Below are positions 34,137 to 42,662 of a DNA stretch of 64,000 bases, piece after piece; within the stretch, counting starts at the first letter, position 1, and each line of letters begins with the position of its first letter. The translations under genes were made by a program, and so were the position numbers. The notes below the pieces were generated by a model. That model made no database searches. It saw only the letters and a list, made by a program, of their open reading frames with translations, and was not told the origin of the DNA. The stretch is from Halobium salinum. GTDB taxonomy: Archaea; Halobacteriota; Halobacteria; Halobacteriales; Haloferacaceae. The stretch spans positions 1 to 64,000 of the forward strand of contig NZ_JAODIW010000010.1 of the NCBI RefSeq assembly GCF_026586625.1. The letters run 5' to 3'.

Positions 34137-35044
34137 GGCGTACAGACCATCCGAATCCCCTCCTCGAAGCTGATTTCGGGCTCCCAGCCGGTCGCCCGCT
34201 TCATCTTCGAGGGGTCGGCCTTCGTATCGTGGACGAACAGCGCCTCGGGGATGGGGTTCTCGACGTGTTCGGGTTCGATGTCGGTGCCGAGTTCCTCGTT
34301 GAGCATGTCGACGACCTCGTTCGCGCTGTAACTCTCGCCGGTCCCGAGGTTGTAGACGCCGGTGAGTTCGTGGTCGGCGGCGAGTTCGATGCCGCGGACG
34401 ATGTCGGAGACGTGCGTGAAGTCGCGGGTGTGGCTCCCGTCGCCGTAGATGACGGGCGATTCGTCGTTGGCGAGGTCGTCGGCGAACTGCGCGATGATGT
34501 TGGCGAACTCGCCTTTGTGGCCCTCGCCGCCCTTCATCCCCTGATAGACGGAGAAGAACCGGAGGCCGGCGACGTTCATGTCGTGGGCGTTGGCGTAGTA
34601 CTCTCCGTAGCGCTCGCGGGCGAGCTTCGAGGCTTCGTACCCCGTACGGGCCTCGACGCGTTCGTCCTCCGAGCAGGGGTCGGTGCGGGAGCCGTAGATG
34701 GAGGACGTGGTCGCGTAGACGACGGTCTCACAGCCGTTCTCGCGAACCTGTTCGACGGTGTTGACGAACCCCTCGACGTTGACGCGGGCGCCGCGCTGGG
34801 GGTCGTCCTCGTGCATGTTCAGCGAGGAGAGGGCGGCGAGGTGGAACAGGACGTCCACGTCGGCCGGCAGGTCGTCGTCGAGGACGCTCCCCTGCACGAA
34901 CTCGACGTCGTCGGAGAGGTTCTCGGGCGTTCCGAGGTAGAGGTCGTCGACCGCGACGACCTCGTTGTCCTCGGCGAGGTGGTTCGCGAGGTTCGAGCCG
35001 ATGAACCCGGCACCGCCGGTGACGAGTACGCGTTTGCCTTCCAT
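34127..35044 (-). CDS. NAD-dependent sugar epimerase/dehydratase (extended SDR)
   Basis: 305 aa from the ATG at 35044. NAD-binding VLVTGGAGFIGSNLANHLA, then LFHLAALSS, the catalytic YATTSSIYG and Tyr-x3-Lys in TGYEASKLARERYG (about residues 145-149). NLGTGESYSANEVVDML is typical of UDP-glucose 4-epimerase-like and dTDP-sugar enzymes. Likely makes a nucleotide sugar for surface glycans, consistent with aglJ, other glycosyltransferases and Agl23 in the window. The exact substrate is uncertain. Confidence 0.87.
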   Translation of the reverse strand: MEGKRVLVTGGAGFIGSNLANHLAEDNEVVAVDDLYLGTPENLSDDVEFVQGSVLDDDLPADVDVLFHLAALSSLNMHEDDPQRGARVNVEGFVNTVEQVRENGCETVVYATTSSIYGSRTDPCSEDERVEARTGYEASKLARERYGEYYANAHDMNVAGLRFFSVYQGMKGGEGHKGEFANIIAQFADDLANDESPVIYGDGSHTRDFTHVSDIVRGIELAADHELTGVYNLGTGESYSANEVVDMLNEELGTDIEPEHVENPIPEALFVHDTKADPSKMKRATGWEPEISFEEGIRMVCTPYK

Positions 35045-35165
35045 ACCGATACTCCCACCGGTGAGCGGCAAATGTCTGTCGCACCGAGTGAGAACATGTC
35101 GACGTGCTACTGTGCAAAACGTTCACGTGCCCCCGGATATCCGCCGGAAGAGCGGTATTCCCCCG

Positions 35166-35173
35166 GTTTTAAG
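35166..35173 (+). promoter_or_regulatory. TATA-like box of the Rrf2-like regulator
   Basis: GTTTTAAG centred 28 bases before the ATG at 35198. Confidence 0.6.
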
Positions 35174-35197
35174 ACCATCAATCCCGAATGTTCCGCC

Positions 35198-35731
35198 ATG
35201 TCTTCCATCGAGCTCACACCGAGCCAAAAAAAGATTCTCCGGGCGCTCACGGACTTGTACCGTGAGAGCGAGAGCGCAGTGAAGGGCGAGGACATCGCCG
35301 AGGAGGTCGACCGCAACCCGGGCACCATCCGCAACCAGATGCAGAGCCTGAAGGCGCTCCAGTTGGTCGAGGGCGTCCCCGGGCCGAAGGGCGGGTACAA
35401 ACCGACGGCGAACGCCTACGAGGCGCTCGACATCCAGGAGATGGACGAGCCCGCGACGGTGCCGCTGTTCCACAACGGCGAGCGCGTCGAGGAGGCGAAC
35501 GTCGAGGAGATCGACCTCTCCAGCGTCCACCACCCCGAGAAGTGCCGCGCCGAGATTCACGTCCAAGGCTCCGTCCGCGACTTCCACGAGGGCGACAGCG
35601 TCACCGTCGGCCCGACGCCGCTCTCGAAACTCGTCGTCGAGGGGACCCTCGACGGGAAGGACGACACGAGCAACATCCTCATCCTCCGAATCGACTCGAT
35701 GGAAGCGCCGTCCGAGCCGCCCGAGCACTGA
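35198..35731 (+). CDS. HTH transcriptional regulator, Rrf2-like annotation in haloarchaea
   Basis: 177 aa from the ATG at 35198. The N-terminal winged helix (about 5-75) reads LTPSQKKILRALTDLYRESE, then VDRNPGTIRNQMQSLKALQL and GPKGGYKPTANAYEAL. The C-terminal part (about 105-165), with HHPEKCRAEIHVQGSVRDF and VTVGPTPLSKLVVEG, forms a beta-rich domain found with this HTH in haloarchaea. No Fe-S cysteine cluster is visible, so true Rrf2-type sensing is doubtful. A longer upstream frame is excluded by the promoter. Confidence 0.82.
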   Translation: MSSIELTPSQKKILRALTDLYRESESAVKGEDIAEEVDRNPGTIRNQMQSLKALQLVEGVPGPKGGYKPTANAYEALDIQEMDEPATVPLFHNGERVEEANVEEIDLSSVHHPEKCRAEIHVQGSVRDFHEGDSVTVGPTPLSKLVVEGTLDGKDDTSNILILRIDSMEAPSEPPEH

Positions 35732-35886
35732 TTCGGGAGCCGGAGACGACGCGACACCGGGCCGAACGCGGGTTCCGACGCCGCTCCTGGGTCGGCCGGA
35801 GCCACCGTGCAGACACTGCCCTCCGCGACACGGGCACGAGACGCGCCGAGTAGCGACCGGCACCCGGTCTCCGAGACCTCGCACAC

Positions 35887-37437
35887 ATGGAATCCGACAC
35901 CCTCCGTCACCGACTCCGTCGCGACTGGCTGTGGGGAGTGCTCCTCCTCGTAGCCGTCGTACTGCGTTTTCACGCCCTCGAGGCGCGGCCGGTGCACTGG
36001 GACGAGGGCGTCCACGCCTACTTCGCGTGGGAGTTCCTCACGACGGGACAGTTCACCTACGAACCCTGGCGCCACGGGCCGTTCCTCTACTACGCCGGGT
36101 CGGTGGCGATGGCCGTCTTCGGCGAGCGCGTCGTCGTCGGACGCGCCGTCGTCGCGGCGGTGTCGCTCGGCTCCGTCGTCGCCGCCTACGCGCTCCGGGA
36201 CGAACTCCCGATGCCGACGGCCGCCGTCGCCGGCGCACTGCTCGCCGTCCACCCGTACGTCCTCGCGCCGGCGCGGTTCTTCCGTAACGACGCGATGACG
36301 GCGACGTTCACCCTGCTCGCCGTCGCGCTGTACGTCCACTACCGGAAGACACCGAGCCGCGGGCTCGCGGCCGGACTCGGCGCCGCGCTCGCCCTCGCGA
36401 TCGCGACGAAGGAGGTGAGCTACTTCGTCCTCCCGGCGGCGTTCGCGCCGGTCGCGGTCGTCGCCCACTTCGAGGCGCGCTTCACGGACGCGTCGTGGCG
36501 CGCGGTGCTCTATCGCGCCCTCCCGCCGACGTACCTCCACTACACCGTCGGGGTCGCGGTCGCGGTGCTCGCCGTGCTGTACGGCGGCTGGCCACCGGAC
36601 CCGCTCGCCGCCCCCGGAGCCATCGTCGACGGGTTCCAGTACTGGCGGTCGGTCGCGGCGGACGGAAACGGCGGGAAGCCGATGTACTACCTCGGCATGC
36701 TGACGGACCACACGCCGGTCCTGTTCGCTCTCGCGCTCGTCGGCTGTGCCGGAACCGTCCTCGACCGCGACGGGCCGAGCGTCAGGTGGCTGTTCCTCTC
36801 CTGGCTCGCCCTACCGGCGATGCTCATGTCGCTCGCGAGCGAGCAGGCCTGGTGGAGTTTCGTCCACCTGTTCACCCCGTTCGTCTTCCTCGTCGCGTTC
36901 GGCGTCGCCGACCTCCGGGACGCGCTGCAGTTCGCCGTCGGGACCGTGAGGGACCGACTCGCGGCGCGTCCCGGCCGGACACGGGGTGTCGCCCGACTCG
37001 ACGGTCCCGGCGGTCTCGGCGCGGCGACCCGGCGCGTGCGTACGGGGGCGGGGCCGACCGCGCTCGGCGTCGTCCTCGCGGTCCTGTTGGTCACGTCGAG
37101 CGTCGCCGCGTTCGGGCTCCCGGGCGGCGTCGAGCGGATGGCACCGGGAGACGGGACCGACGCCGACGCGGAAACGTTCCGGTACGTGGCCGACGAGGCC
37201 GCTCGGCTCGACTGTCCCGTCCAACTCGGGAAGGGGGTCAACCCGTGGCCCGCTCCGTGGTGGCTCCGAGGGTTGTCGATTCACGGGAGCCAGGGGAAGC
37301 TCACCGCCGACTGGCAGTTCTCACAGGGGCCGGCGGTGCTCGTCACCGGGGAGGAAGTCACCCCGCCGAAGCGCCACGAGTTCCGCGTGGTGGAGCGCAA
37401 CGGGTACTACGTGTACCTCCCGCGGTCGGGCTGCTGA
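35887..37437 (+). CDS. TIGR03663 family protein (flippase activity-associated Agl23)
   Basis: 516 aa membrane protein of the GT39/GT-C-like superfamily. The N-terminal helix LWGVLLLVAVVLRFHAL is followed by the first outer loop ARPVHWDEGVHAYFAWEFL, in which the acidic DE pair is the expected catalytic or metal-linked site. Eight to ten further helices run to about residue 415, and a soluble C-terminal domain ends the protein. In haloarchaea this family accompanies the lipid-linked oligosaccharide flippase of N-glycosylation. Followed after 164 bases by a probable N-glycosylated surface protein. Confidence 0.83.
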   Translation: MESDTLRHRLRRDWLWGVLLLVAVVLRFHALEARPVHWDEGVHAYFAWEFLTTGQFTYEPWRHGPFLYYAGSVAMAVFGERVVVGRAVVAAVSLGSVVAAYALRDELPMPTAAVAGALLAVHPYVLAPARFFRNDAMTATFTLLAVALYVHYRKTPSRGLAAGLGAALALAIATKEVSYFVLPAAFAPVAVVAHFEARFTDASWRAVLYRALPPTYLHYTVGVAVAVLAVLYGGWPPDPLAAPGAIVDGFQYWRSVAADGNGGKPMYYLGMLTDHTPVLFALALVGCAGTVLDRDGPSVRWLFLSWLALPAMLMSLASEQAWWSFVHLFTPFVFLVAFGVADLRDALQFAVGTVRDRLAARPGRTRGVARLDGPGGLGAATRRVRTGAGPTALGVVLAVLLVTSSVAAFGLPGGVERMAPGDGTDADAETFRYVADEAARLDCPVQLGKGVNPWPAPWWLRGLSIHGSQGKLTADWQFSQGPAVLVTGEEVTPPKRHEFRVVERNGYYVYLPRSGC

Positions 37438-37570
37438 GGGCGAGAGAAGGAGTCTCCGTCGTGACCGTCAGGGACCGACCCGGGGGAGCGCGAACGTCGA
37501 AATGCCGGACCCCGTGGCCGGCCGAAGGGTAGGCGCGGGACCCGCGCCGAGCGGAAATGTTCTCGCGACC

Positions 37571-37578
37571 TTTATTAT
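37571..37578 (+). promoter_or_regulatory. TATA box of the PGF-pre-PGF surface protein gene
   Basis: TTTATTAT, centred about 27 bases before the ATG at 37602, in a clearly AT-rich window (37570-37610). Confidence 0.65.
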
Positions 37579-37601
37579 CAGCAAGGATGAATTAGTCAGA
37601 C

Positions 37602-39242
37602 ATGGTAATGTTCTCGGGAACTGGGAGGTCCGGAGGGCGACGGCGGGCGGTGTTCGTCGTCGTGGCCGCGGTGCTCGTCAGCAGTAGCCTCGTGGGCGCG
37701 GCGGTGCCGACGGGGGTGTCGGACGAGCGTGCGGCCCTCTCCGGCGGAGTCGACGGTCCGACGTCGGCGAATCAGGGGACCGAGAACGCTTCCGCGGCGA
37801 AGAGAGGGCCGACGAAAGGAAACGGCGGGGAGAAGAACGGAGACGGAAAGAACGGAAACGCCGGAAAGAATCGTCAGGGGAGTGGTGATGCCGGAGACGA
37901 ACAGGTGAGGGACGGAGACGGCGAAACCGGGGCGACCGAGGGCGTTGAGGGAGTGAATGCCGAAAAGAACGGCAACGGCAACACGAACGCCAAGAACGGC
38001 AACGCAAACGCCGAGAACGGCAACGCGAGCGAGAACGACAAGAGAGGGAACGAAGCCAGGGGCAGGGGGAAGGGGACCGCGGCCAGCGCCGGTTTCGGTC
38101 CCGAGAGCGACGGAAACGGGAACGGCGAGGGCGTCGACGAGCGGTCCGAGCGTGCGAAGGGCGGGGTGACCGACGAGGACGACTCTCGGAACCGCACCGA
38201 GCGCGGGAAGGCGGCGGTCTCTCGAACGGGGCGGACCGGCGGTCCGGGCGAGGGAGTAGGGGCCGACTTCCGCGTGCGGAACGTCTCGGCGGGTGAGACC
38301 GTCGTCCTGAACGTGTCGGGTCGCCCCGAACAGCCCCGTTCGAAGGCGCAGGCAGGCAACGACCGAGCGGCTGGGAGCGGGACGGCCGCGGACCGGGGCG
38401 TCGGCCGCGACGGAGTCGGTGACCGAGCGACGTCCGCGGGCGACGGTCCGGCCGTCTCCGTCGACAGCCTCGCACCCACCGTCACGCGCGACGGGGCGTA
38501 CACGATGAACGTGACGAGCAGCGACACGAGTCCGTCGAACGCCCCCGATTTCGTCCCGGGTGACGGCGCCGAGTCGGTGGGACACATCCGGGTGAACCAC
38601 TCGGTGCCGGACTCCGAAATCGAGAACGTCACCTTCCGCTTCCGGGTCAGCAAGGACCGACTCGACTCGATGGCGGTCGCGTCGGAGGACCTCACGCTGT
38701 ACCGATACCACGACGCGGAGTGGAACGCCCTCGAGACCAGTGTGGTCGAGGTAACGGAGACTCACGTCCGCTATCGCGCGGAGTCACCCGGACTTTCCGA
38801 CTTCGTTACGGGCGTGAAGCGGCCTGAGTTCGAGGTCGACGAGGGGAGTCTCGACGTCGAGGTGACGGACGAGGACGACCGGGTGACGGCGACGGCGCTC
38901 GTCTCGAACGTCGGCGGCGCCGACGGGACGTACACCGCCGAACTGGCGCTCGACGGCGAGGTCGTCGCGCGCGAACCGGTCACCGTCGCCGCGGGCGGCA
39001 CCCGCCGAGTCGAACTCACGTACGAACCGAGCGACGCCGGCACGTTCGACGCCAGTCTGAGCGGGGTGCCGGCGGGTCGGGTCAGCGTCCAGCCCGCCTC
39101 CACCCCCACAGCCCGGAGGACACTGACGACCGTCGCGACGAACCTCTCGGCCACCGTGTTCCCGGGGCTCCAGTTCGGCGGCCTCTCGCTCGCGTTGGTC
39201 GGCATCGGACTCCACGCCATCCGCCGCCGCCGCGAGTTCTGA
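37602..39242 (+). CDS. Secreted PGF-pre-PGF domain surface protein with Asn/Lys/Gly-rich region
   Basis: 546 aa. Sec signal peptide (about 10-35). Residues about 50-200 are low-complexity, dominated by Asn, Gly, Lys and Glu, unusually basic for a halophile. A PGF-pre-PGF domain (about 215-405) follows, with VRNVSAGETVVLNVSG, GAYTMNVTSSD, a GHIRVNHSVPDSEIENVTFR stretch and the closing GLSDFVTGVKRPEF. A CARDB-like beta domain (about 410-495) and a C-terminal helix with RRRREF anchor the protein. At least eight N-x-S/T sequons make it a good N-glycosylation target. Confidence 0.85.
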   Translation: MVMFSGTGRSGGRRRAVFVVVAAVLVSSSLVGAAVPTGVSDERAALSGGVDGPTSANQGTENASAAKRGPTKGNGGEKNGDGKNGNAGKNRQGSGDAGDEQVRDGDGETGATEGVEGVNAEKNGNGNTNAKNGNANAENGNASENDKRGNEARGRGKGTAASAGFGPESDGNGNGEGVDERSERAKGGVTDEDDSRNRTERGKAAVSRTGRTGGPGEGVGADFRVRNVSAGETVVLNVSGRPEQPRSKAQAGNDRAAGSGTAADRGVGRDGVGDRATSAGDGPAVSVDSLAPTVTRDGAYTMNVTSSDTSPSNAPDFVPGDGAESVGHIRVNHSVPDSEIENVTFRFRVSKDRLDSMAVASEDLTLYRYHDAEWNALETSVVEVTETHVRYRAESPGLSDFVTGVKRPEFEVDEGSLDVEVTDEDDRVTATALVSNVGGADGTYTAELALDGEVVAREPVTVAAGGTRRVELTYEPSDAGTFDASLSGVPAGRVSVQPASTPTARRTLTTVATNLSATVFPGLQFGGLSLALVGIGLHAIRRRREF

Positions 39243-39528
39243 GCGGAAGCCCCGTCGGTCTCGGGAGGCCTCTCGATTCTTCGGGGACGAACGTTGCTGT
39301 ACGGTACCGACAAACGCAGTGAGCGACCGCGCACCCCGTCAGAGACGGGAGCCGCCCACATCTCGCCACCGCACTCCTCGGTCGGTCCGCGCCGAAGCGC
39401 CGGCCGACTCCAGAACCGGCCGTCGGTCCACCCGCCGCCGTCGACTCGACGTTCGGTTCGTGTCGGCTCGAGGGCGTTCCTGCCGTCACGCGACACGAGC
39501 GAGCGGCGTCCAGACGCGTCGCGCCGGC

Positions 39529-41256
39529 TCAGGCGTCCGCGCCTGTCGCCGTAGCGGTGTCCACGTCGGCGAGGGGGAGGTGGACGACCACCGTCGTCCC
39601 GTCGTGTCGGTCCTCGAACGTCACCCGCCCGCCGGACTTCGTCACGACCCAGTAGACGAACCAGAGGCCGAGGCCGCTCCCGTGCCGGAGCGGGGTCTCC
39701 CGCCCCGCGTCGAGCACTTCCTTCTCGTGGTCGGGAATGCCCGGTCCGCCGTCGGCGATGGCGAGGGCGGCGTACCACTCCGCCGCGTCGCGTCCGTCGG
39801 TCGGCGAGGGAGCGTCGTCGATTTCGTCCGACGGGCCGTGGGCTTCGTAGCGGGACGCGCTCACCGTGACCGACGGGTTCGGCTCGGAGTTGTGTTCGAC
39901 CGCGTTCGTACAGAGCTGTTCGAGCGCCTCGGGGAGCGCCGGGTTGGCGAGGACCTCGACGCCGGGTGACACCGACGAGGTGGCTACGGCGTCCGGGTGC
40001 GCCCCTCGGACGGCGTCGAGCGCCTCGTCCACCGCCGAGCCGAGGTTCAACTCGACCGGGTCGCGGTCGTCGCTCACCACGCTTTCGATTCGCCGAGCGG
40101 TCTTGCTCATCTCGCCGATGTGTTTCCCCCGCTCCTCGATGATGTCCACTGCTTCCCGAAGCTCGGTGCTGTCACCGTCGTTCGCCGCGGCCTCGCGCAC
40201 GACGTCCGCGTAGCCGACGACGAGTGAGACGTCCGTCCGAACGTTGTGTCTGAGCACGCGGTTGAGCACTTCGAGACGTTGGCGCTGTTCGCGAAGCGTC
40301 CGTTCGCGTTCCTCGATGCCCGTGGCGAGTTCGTTGAACCGGTCGCCGATCTCCTGCCACTCCTCTCCGGCCGACAGCGACAGTTCGCGGTCGTAGTTCC
40401 CGGCACCGACGGCCGTGAACCCGGCGAGCAGGCGCTCGGTCTGGTCGAGCGTCGTCCGGTACTCGAGCAGGCCGAACCCGAGCATCAGGACGAAGACGAC
40501 GAGGAGGCCGAACCCCTGGACGAGCTGAAGGGTCGCGACGCGGGCGTCGAGCGCCGCTCTGTCGCGCGAGACCGTGACCGTCCACCCCGTCGAGTCGACG
40601 GTCGCGGTGCTCGTAATCGACTCGTCGAACCGGTGAACGGGTTCGTGAACCGTCGTGTTCGCGTCTCCGACGGCGACCGACTGCACTTCGCTCGTGAGGG
40701 GTCCGGCGGCGGTGAGAAGCGTCCGCTCGTTCACGTATATCGTCGCCGCGAGGGCACCCACGACCTCGGACCGGTCGTAGACGGGCGCACTGAACACGAC
40801 GGCGTGTCGGTCCGTGCCGGAGACGGGGACCGGGTCGGCGACGTACGTCGTTCCGTTCAACGCCGCTCGAACGTACGCTCGGTCCCGGACGTCGCTCCCG
40901 ATGGCGTCCCGCCTGGTCGCCTCGTCGACCGCACCCCGGTACCGTCGGACCGTACCGTCACGGTCGACGAGTTGAACGCTGAAGAACCGCGAACGGTCGA
41001 GAAACCCGGTGAGAAACGGCGTCGTTCGGTCGAACTCCCGCGCCTCCGGCTGTGACGCCATGTACCCGACGAAATCCCGTTGCTCGGCCACCGCGGCGTC
41101 GACCTGGTCGGCCGTCAGCGACGCCGTCCGGTCGACGTCCGCGCGCTCCTGGGCGACCATCTCCGACTCGTAGAGCTCGACGCCGCCGTAGACCGTCCCT
41201 CCGAGGACGAAGGTGATGAGAAACAGCGTGACGACCAGGCGGGTTCTGAGCCGCAT
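39529..41256 (-). CDS. Sensor histidine kinase with extracytoplasmic Cache-like domain
   Basis: 575 aa. Two membrane helices (about 8-28 and 242-263) flank an extracytoplasmic sensor of about 210 residues with the Cache pattern (RFFSVQLVDRDGTVRRYRG, then DRAYVRAALNG). A HAMP segment (about 264-320) leads to the phospho-acceptor His347 in LNRVLRHNVRTDVSLVVGYA, then the HATPase_c domain with NAVEHN (N box), DGGPGIPD (G1) and GSGLGLWFVYW (G2). Complete and probably active. No response regulator gene is adjacent, as is usual in haloarchaea. Confidence 0.9.
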   Translation of the reverse strand: MRLRTRLVVTLFLITFVLGGTVYGGVELYESEMVAQERADVDRTASLTADQVDAAVAEQRDFVGYMASQPEAREFDRTTPFLTGFLDRSRFFSVQLVDRDGTVRRYRGAVDEATRRDAIGSDVRDRAYVRAALNGTTYVADPVPVSGTDRHAVVFSAPVYDRSEVVGALAATIYVNERTLLTAAGPLTSEVQSVAVGDANTTVHEPVHRFDESITSTATVDSTGWTVTVSRDRAALDARVATLQLVQGFGLLVVFVLMLGFGLLEYRTTLDQTERLLAGFTAVGAGNYDRELSLSAGEEWQEIGDRFNELATGIEERERTLREQRQRLEVLNRVLRHNVRTDVSLVVGYADVVREAAANDGDSTELREAVDIIEERGKHIGEMSKTARRIESVVSDDRDPVELNLGSAVDEALDAVRGAHPDAVATSSVSPGVEVLANPALPEALEQLCTNAVEHNSEPNPSVTVSASRYEAHGPSDEIDDAPSPTDGRDAAEWYAALAIADGGPGIPDHEKEVLDAGRETPLRHGSGLGLWFVYWVVTKSGGRVTFEDRHDGTTVVVHLPLADVDTATATGADA

Positions 41257-41332
41257 CGATTGCCCGAAAGCGCGGCCCGCCGGTAGAAAACTCTTTCTCC
41301 CGAATTGATACGTCGGCCGGGGCGGGAGCCGT

Positions 41333-42514
41333 CTACAGGCTGTCCCAGGCCGTCATCGCGCGCTTGTAGCCGGCGACGTCCTTGATCCAGCGGGCGCCGA
41401 TGGCCTTCTTCAGCGCCCGGGCACCGGGACCGCCGAACGTGTTGATGGGGACGCCCTGCACGTCGTGGGCGACGGCCTTCTCGCCGATGGAGATGACCGT
41501 CCCCTTGTCCTTGTGGCGCCACGTACGCAGGGGTGCGCCGCGGACGGCGCGCGCGAGGTTCTCGCCGGCGACCTCGGCGGCCTGCCAGGCGGCCTGCGCG
41601 GTCGGCGGGGCGATGTCGTCGTCGCCCTGGTCGATGAGCGCGGAGTCGCCGATGGCGAACACGCGGTCGTCGCTGGTGAGGAAGTCCGACTCGGCGAAGA
41701 TGCGGTTCGAACGCTCGTCCTTGTCGACCTCGAACTCGGAGACCTCCTCCTGGCCGGTGATGCCGCCGGTCCACAGGAGCACGTCGTAGTCGAGCGTCTC
41801 CGGCTCCTCGTCCTCGCCGCCGCCGAGGTAGACGCGGTCCTCGTCGACCTTCGAGATGAAGTCGCCCGTGAGGATGTCCACGTCGGCCTCCTGGAGGCGC
41901 TTGCGGAGCGCGCCCTGCACCTCGGGGTCGTTGCCCGGGAACACCTCGTCGAGCCCCTCGACGAGCGTGATGTCGATGGGCGCGCGGTTGTCGTCACGGT
42001 AGCCCGCGATTTCGCCGCAGGACTGGATGCCGGAGAGGCCGGCGCCGCCGACGAGCACCTGTGCGGGCTCCTCGCGGGTCGCGTCGGCCGCGGCCTCCTT
42101 CACCGCCGAGTGGACCTCGCGGGCGTCGTCGAGACCCTTCAGCGTGAGCGAGTGCTCGGCTAGCCCCTCGATGCCGTAGAACGCCGTCGCCGTGCCGAGG
42201 GCGACGAGCAGGTAGTCGTAGTCGACCGTGCGCTCGTCGTCCAGCGTGACGGTCTGGTCGTCGGGGTCGACGTCGACGACGCGCCCGCGGACGAAGTCGG
42301 TCGACGGCTCCTTGATTTCGCTCACCGGGATGGCGATGTCCGATTCGACGGACGGCTCGCGAATGGCGCGGTGGACCTCGTGGAGCACGAGGTGGTAGTC
42401 CTGCTCGGAGACCCACGTCAGCTCGGCTTCGCCGTCGTCGATCTCGTCTTCGAACGCTTTCACCGCGCCGGCACCGGCGTACCCGGCACCGAGTACGACG
42501 ACCTGTGAACTCAT
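41333..42514 (-). CDS. NAD(P)/FAD-dependent oxidoreductase, type II NADH dehydrogenase-like
   Basis: 393 aa from the ATG at 42514. FAD-binding VVVLGAGYAGAGAVKAF at the N-terminus, YDYLLVALGTATAFYGI, a second nucleotide-binding VLVGGAGLSGIQSCGEI and the closing FAD motif RVFAIGDSALID. This pattern matches NDH-2 enzymes, which pass electrons from NADH to quinone at the inner membrane face without pumping protons. A sulfide:quinone reductase is less likely because the paired active-site cysteines are absent. The amphipathic C-terminus would allow membrane binding. Confidence 0.87.
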   Translation of the reverse strand: MSSQVVVLGAGYAGAGAVKAFEDEIDDGEAELTWVSEQDYHLVLHEVHRAIREPSVESDIAIPVSEIKEPSTDFVRGRVVDVDPDDQTVTLDDERTVDYDYLLVALGTATAFYGIEGLAEHSLTLKGLDDAREVHSAVKEAAADATREEPAQVLVGGAGLSGIQSCGEIAGYRDDNRAPIDITLVEGLDEVFPGNDPEVQGALRKRLQEADVDILTGDFISKVDEDRVYLGGGEDEEPETLDYDVLLWTGGITGQEEVSEFEVDKDERSNRIFAESDFLTSDDRVFAIGDSALIDQGDDDIAPPTAQAAWQAAEVAGENLARAVRGAPLRTWRHKDKGTVISIGEKAVAHDVQGVPINTFGGPGARALKKAIGARWIKDVAGYKRAMTAWDSL

Positions 42515-42662
42515 AACCGAGTGTCCGGAGCCCTCCGACAAAAACGGTTTGAAAGCGTCGTCTACGGCCGCCTCGGCGTGTGAAACGGTGTCGCGGTGAG
42601 TGGTACCACCCGAGGGCCGGAGCCACCACGAAACTTATGTCGACCTGTCGTCACTCGGTGGT

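Noticed and set aside
39243-39528. Possible small gene between the PGF-pre-PGF and kinase genes
   Set aside because: All frames are Arg/Ser-rich or interrupted; it looks like ordinary spacer between convergent genes.
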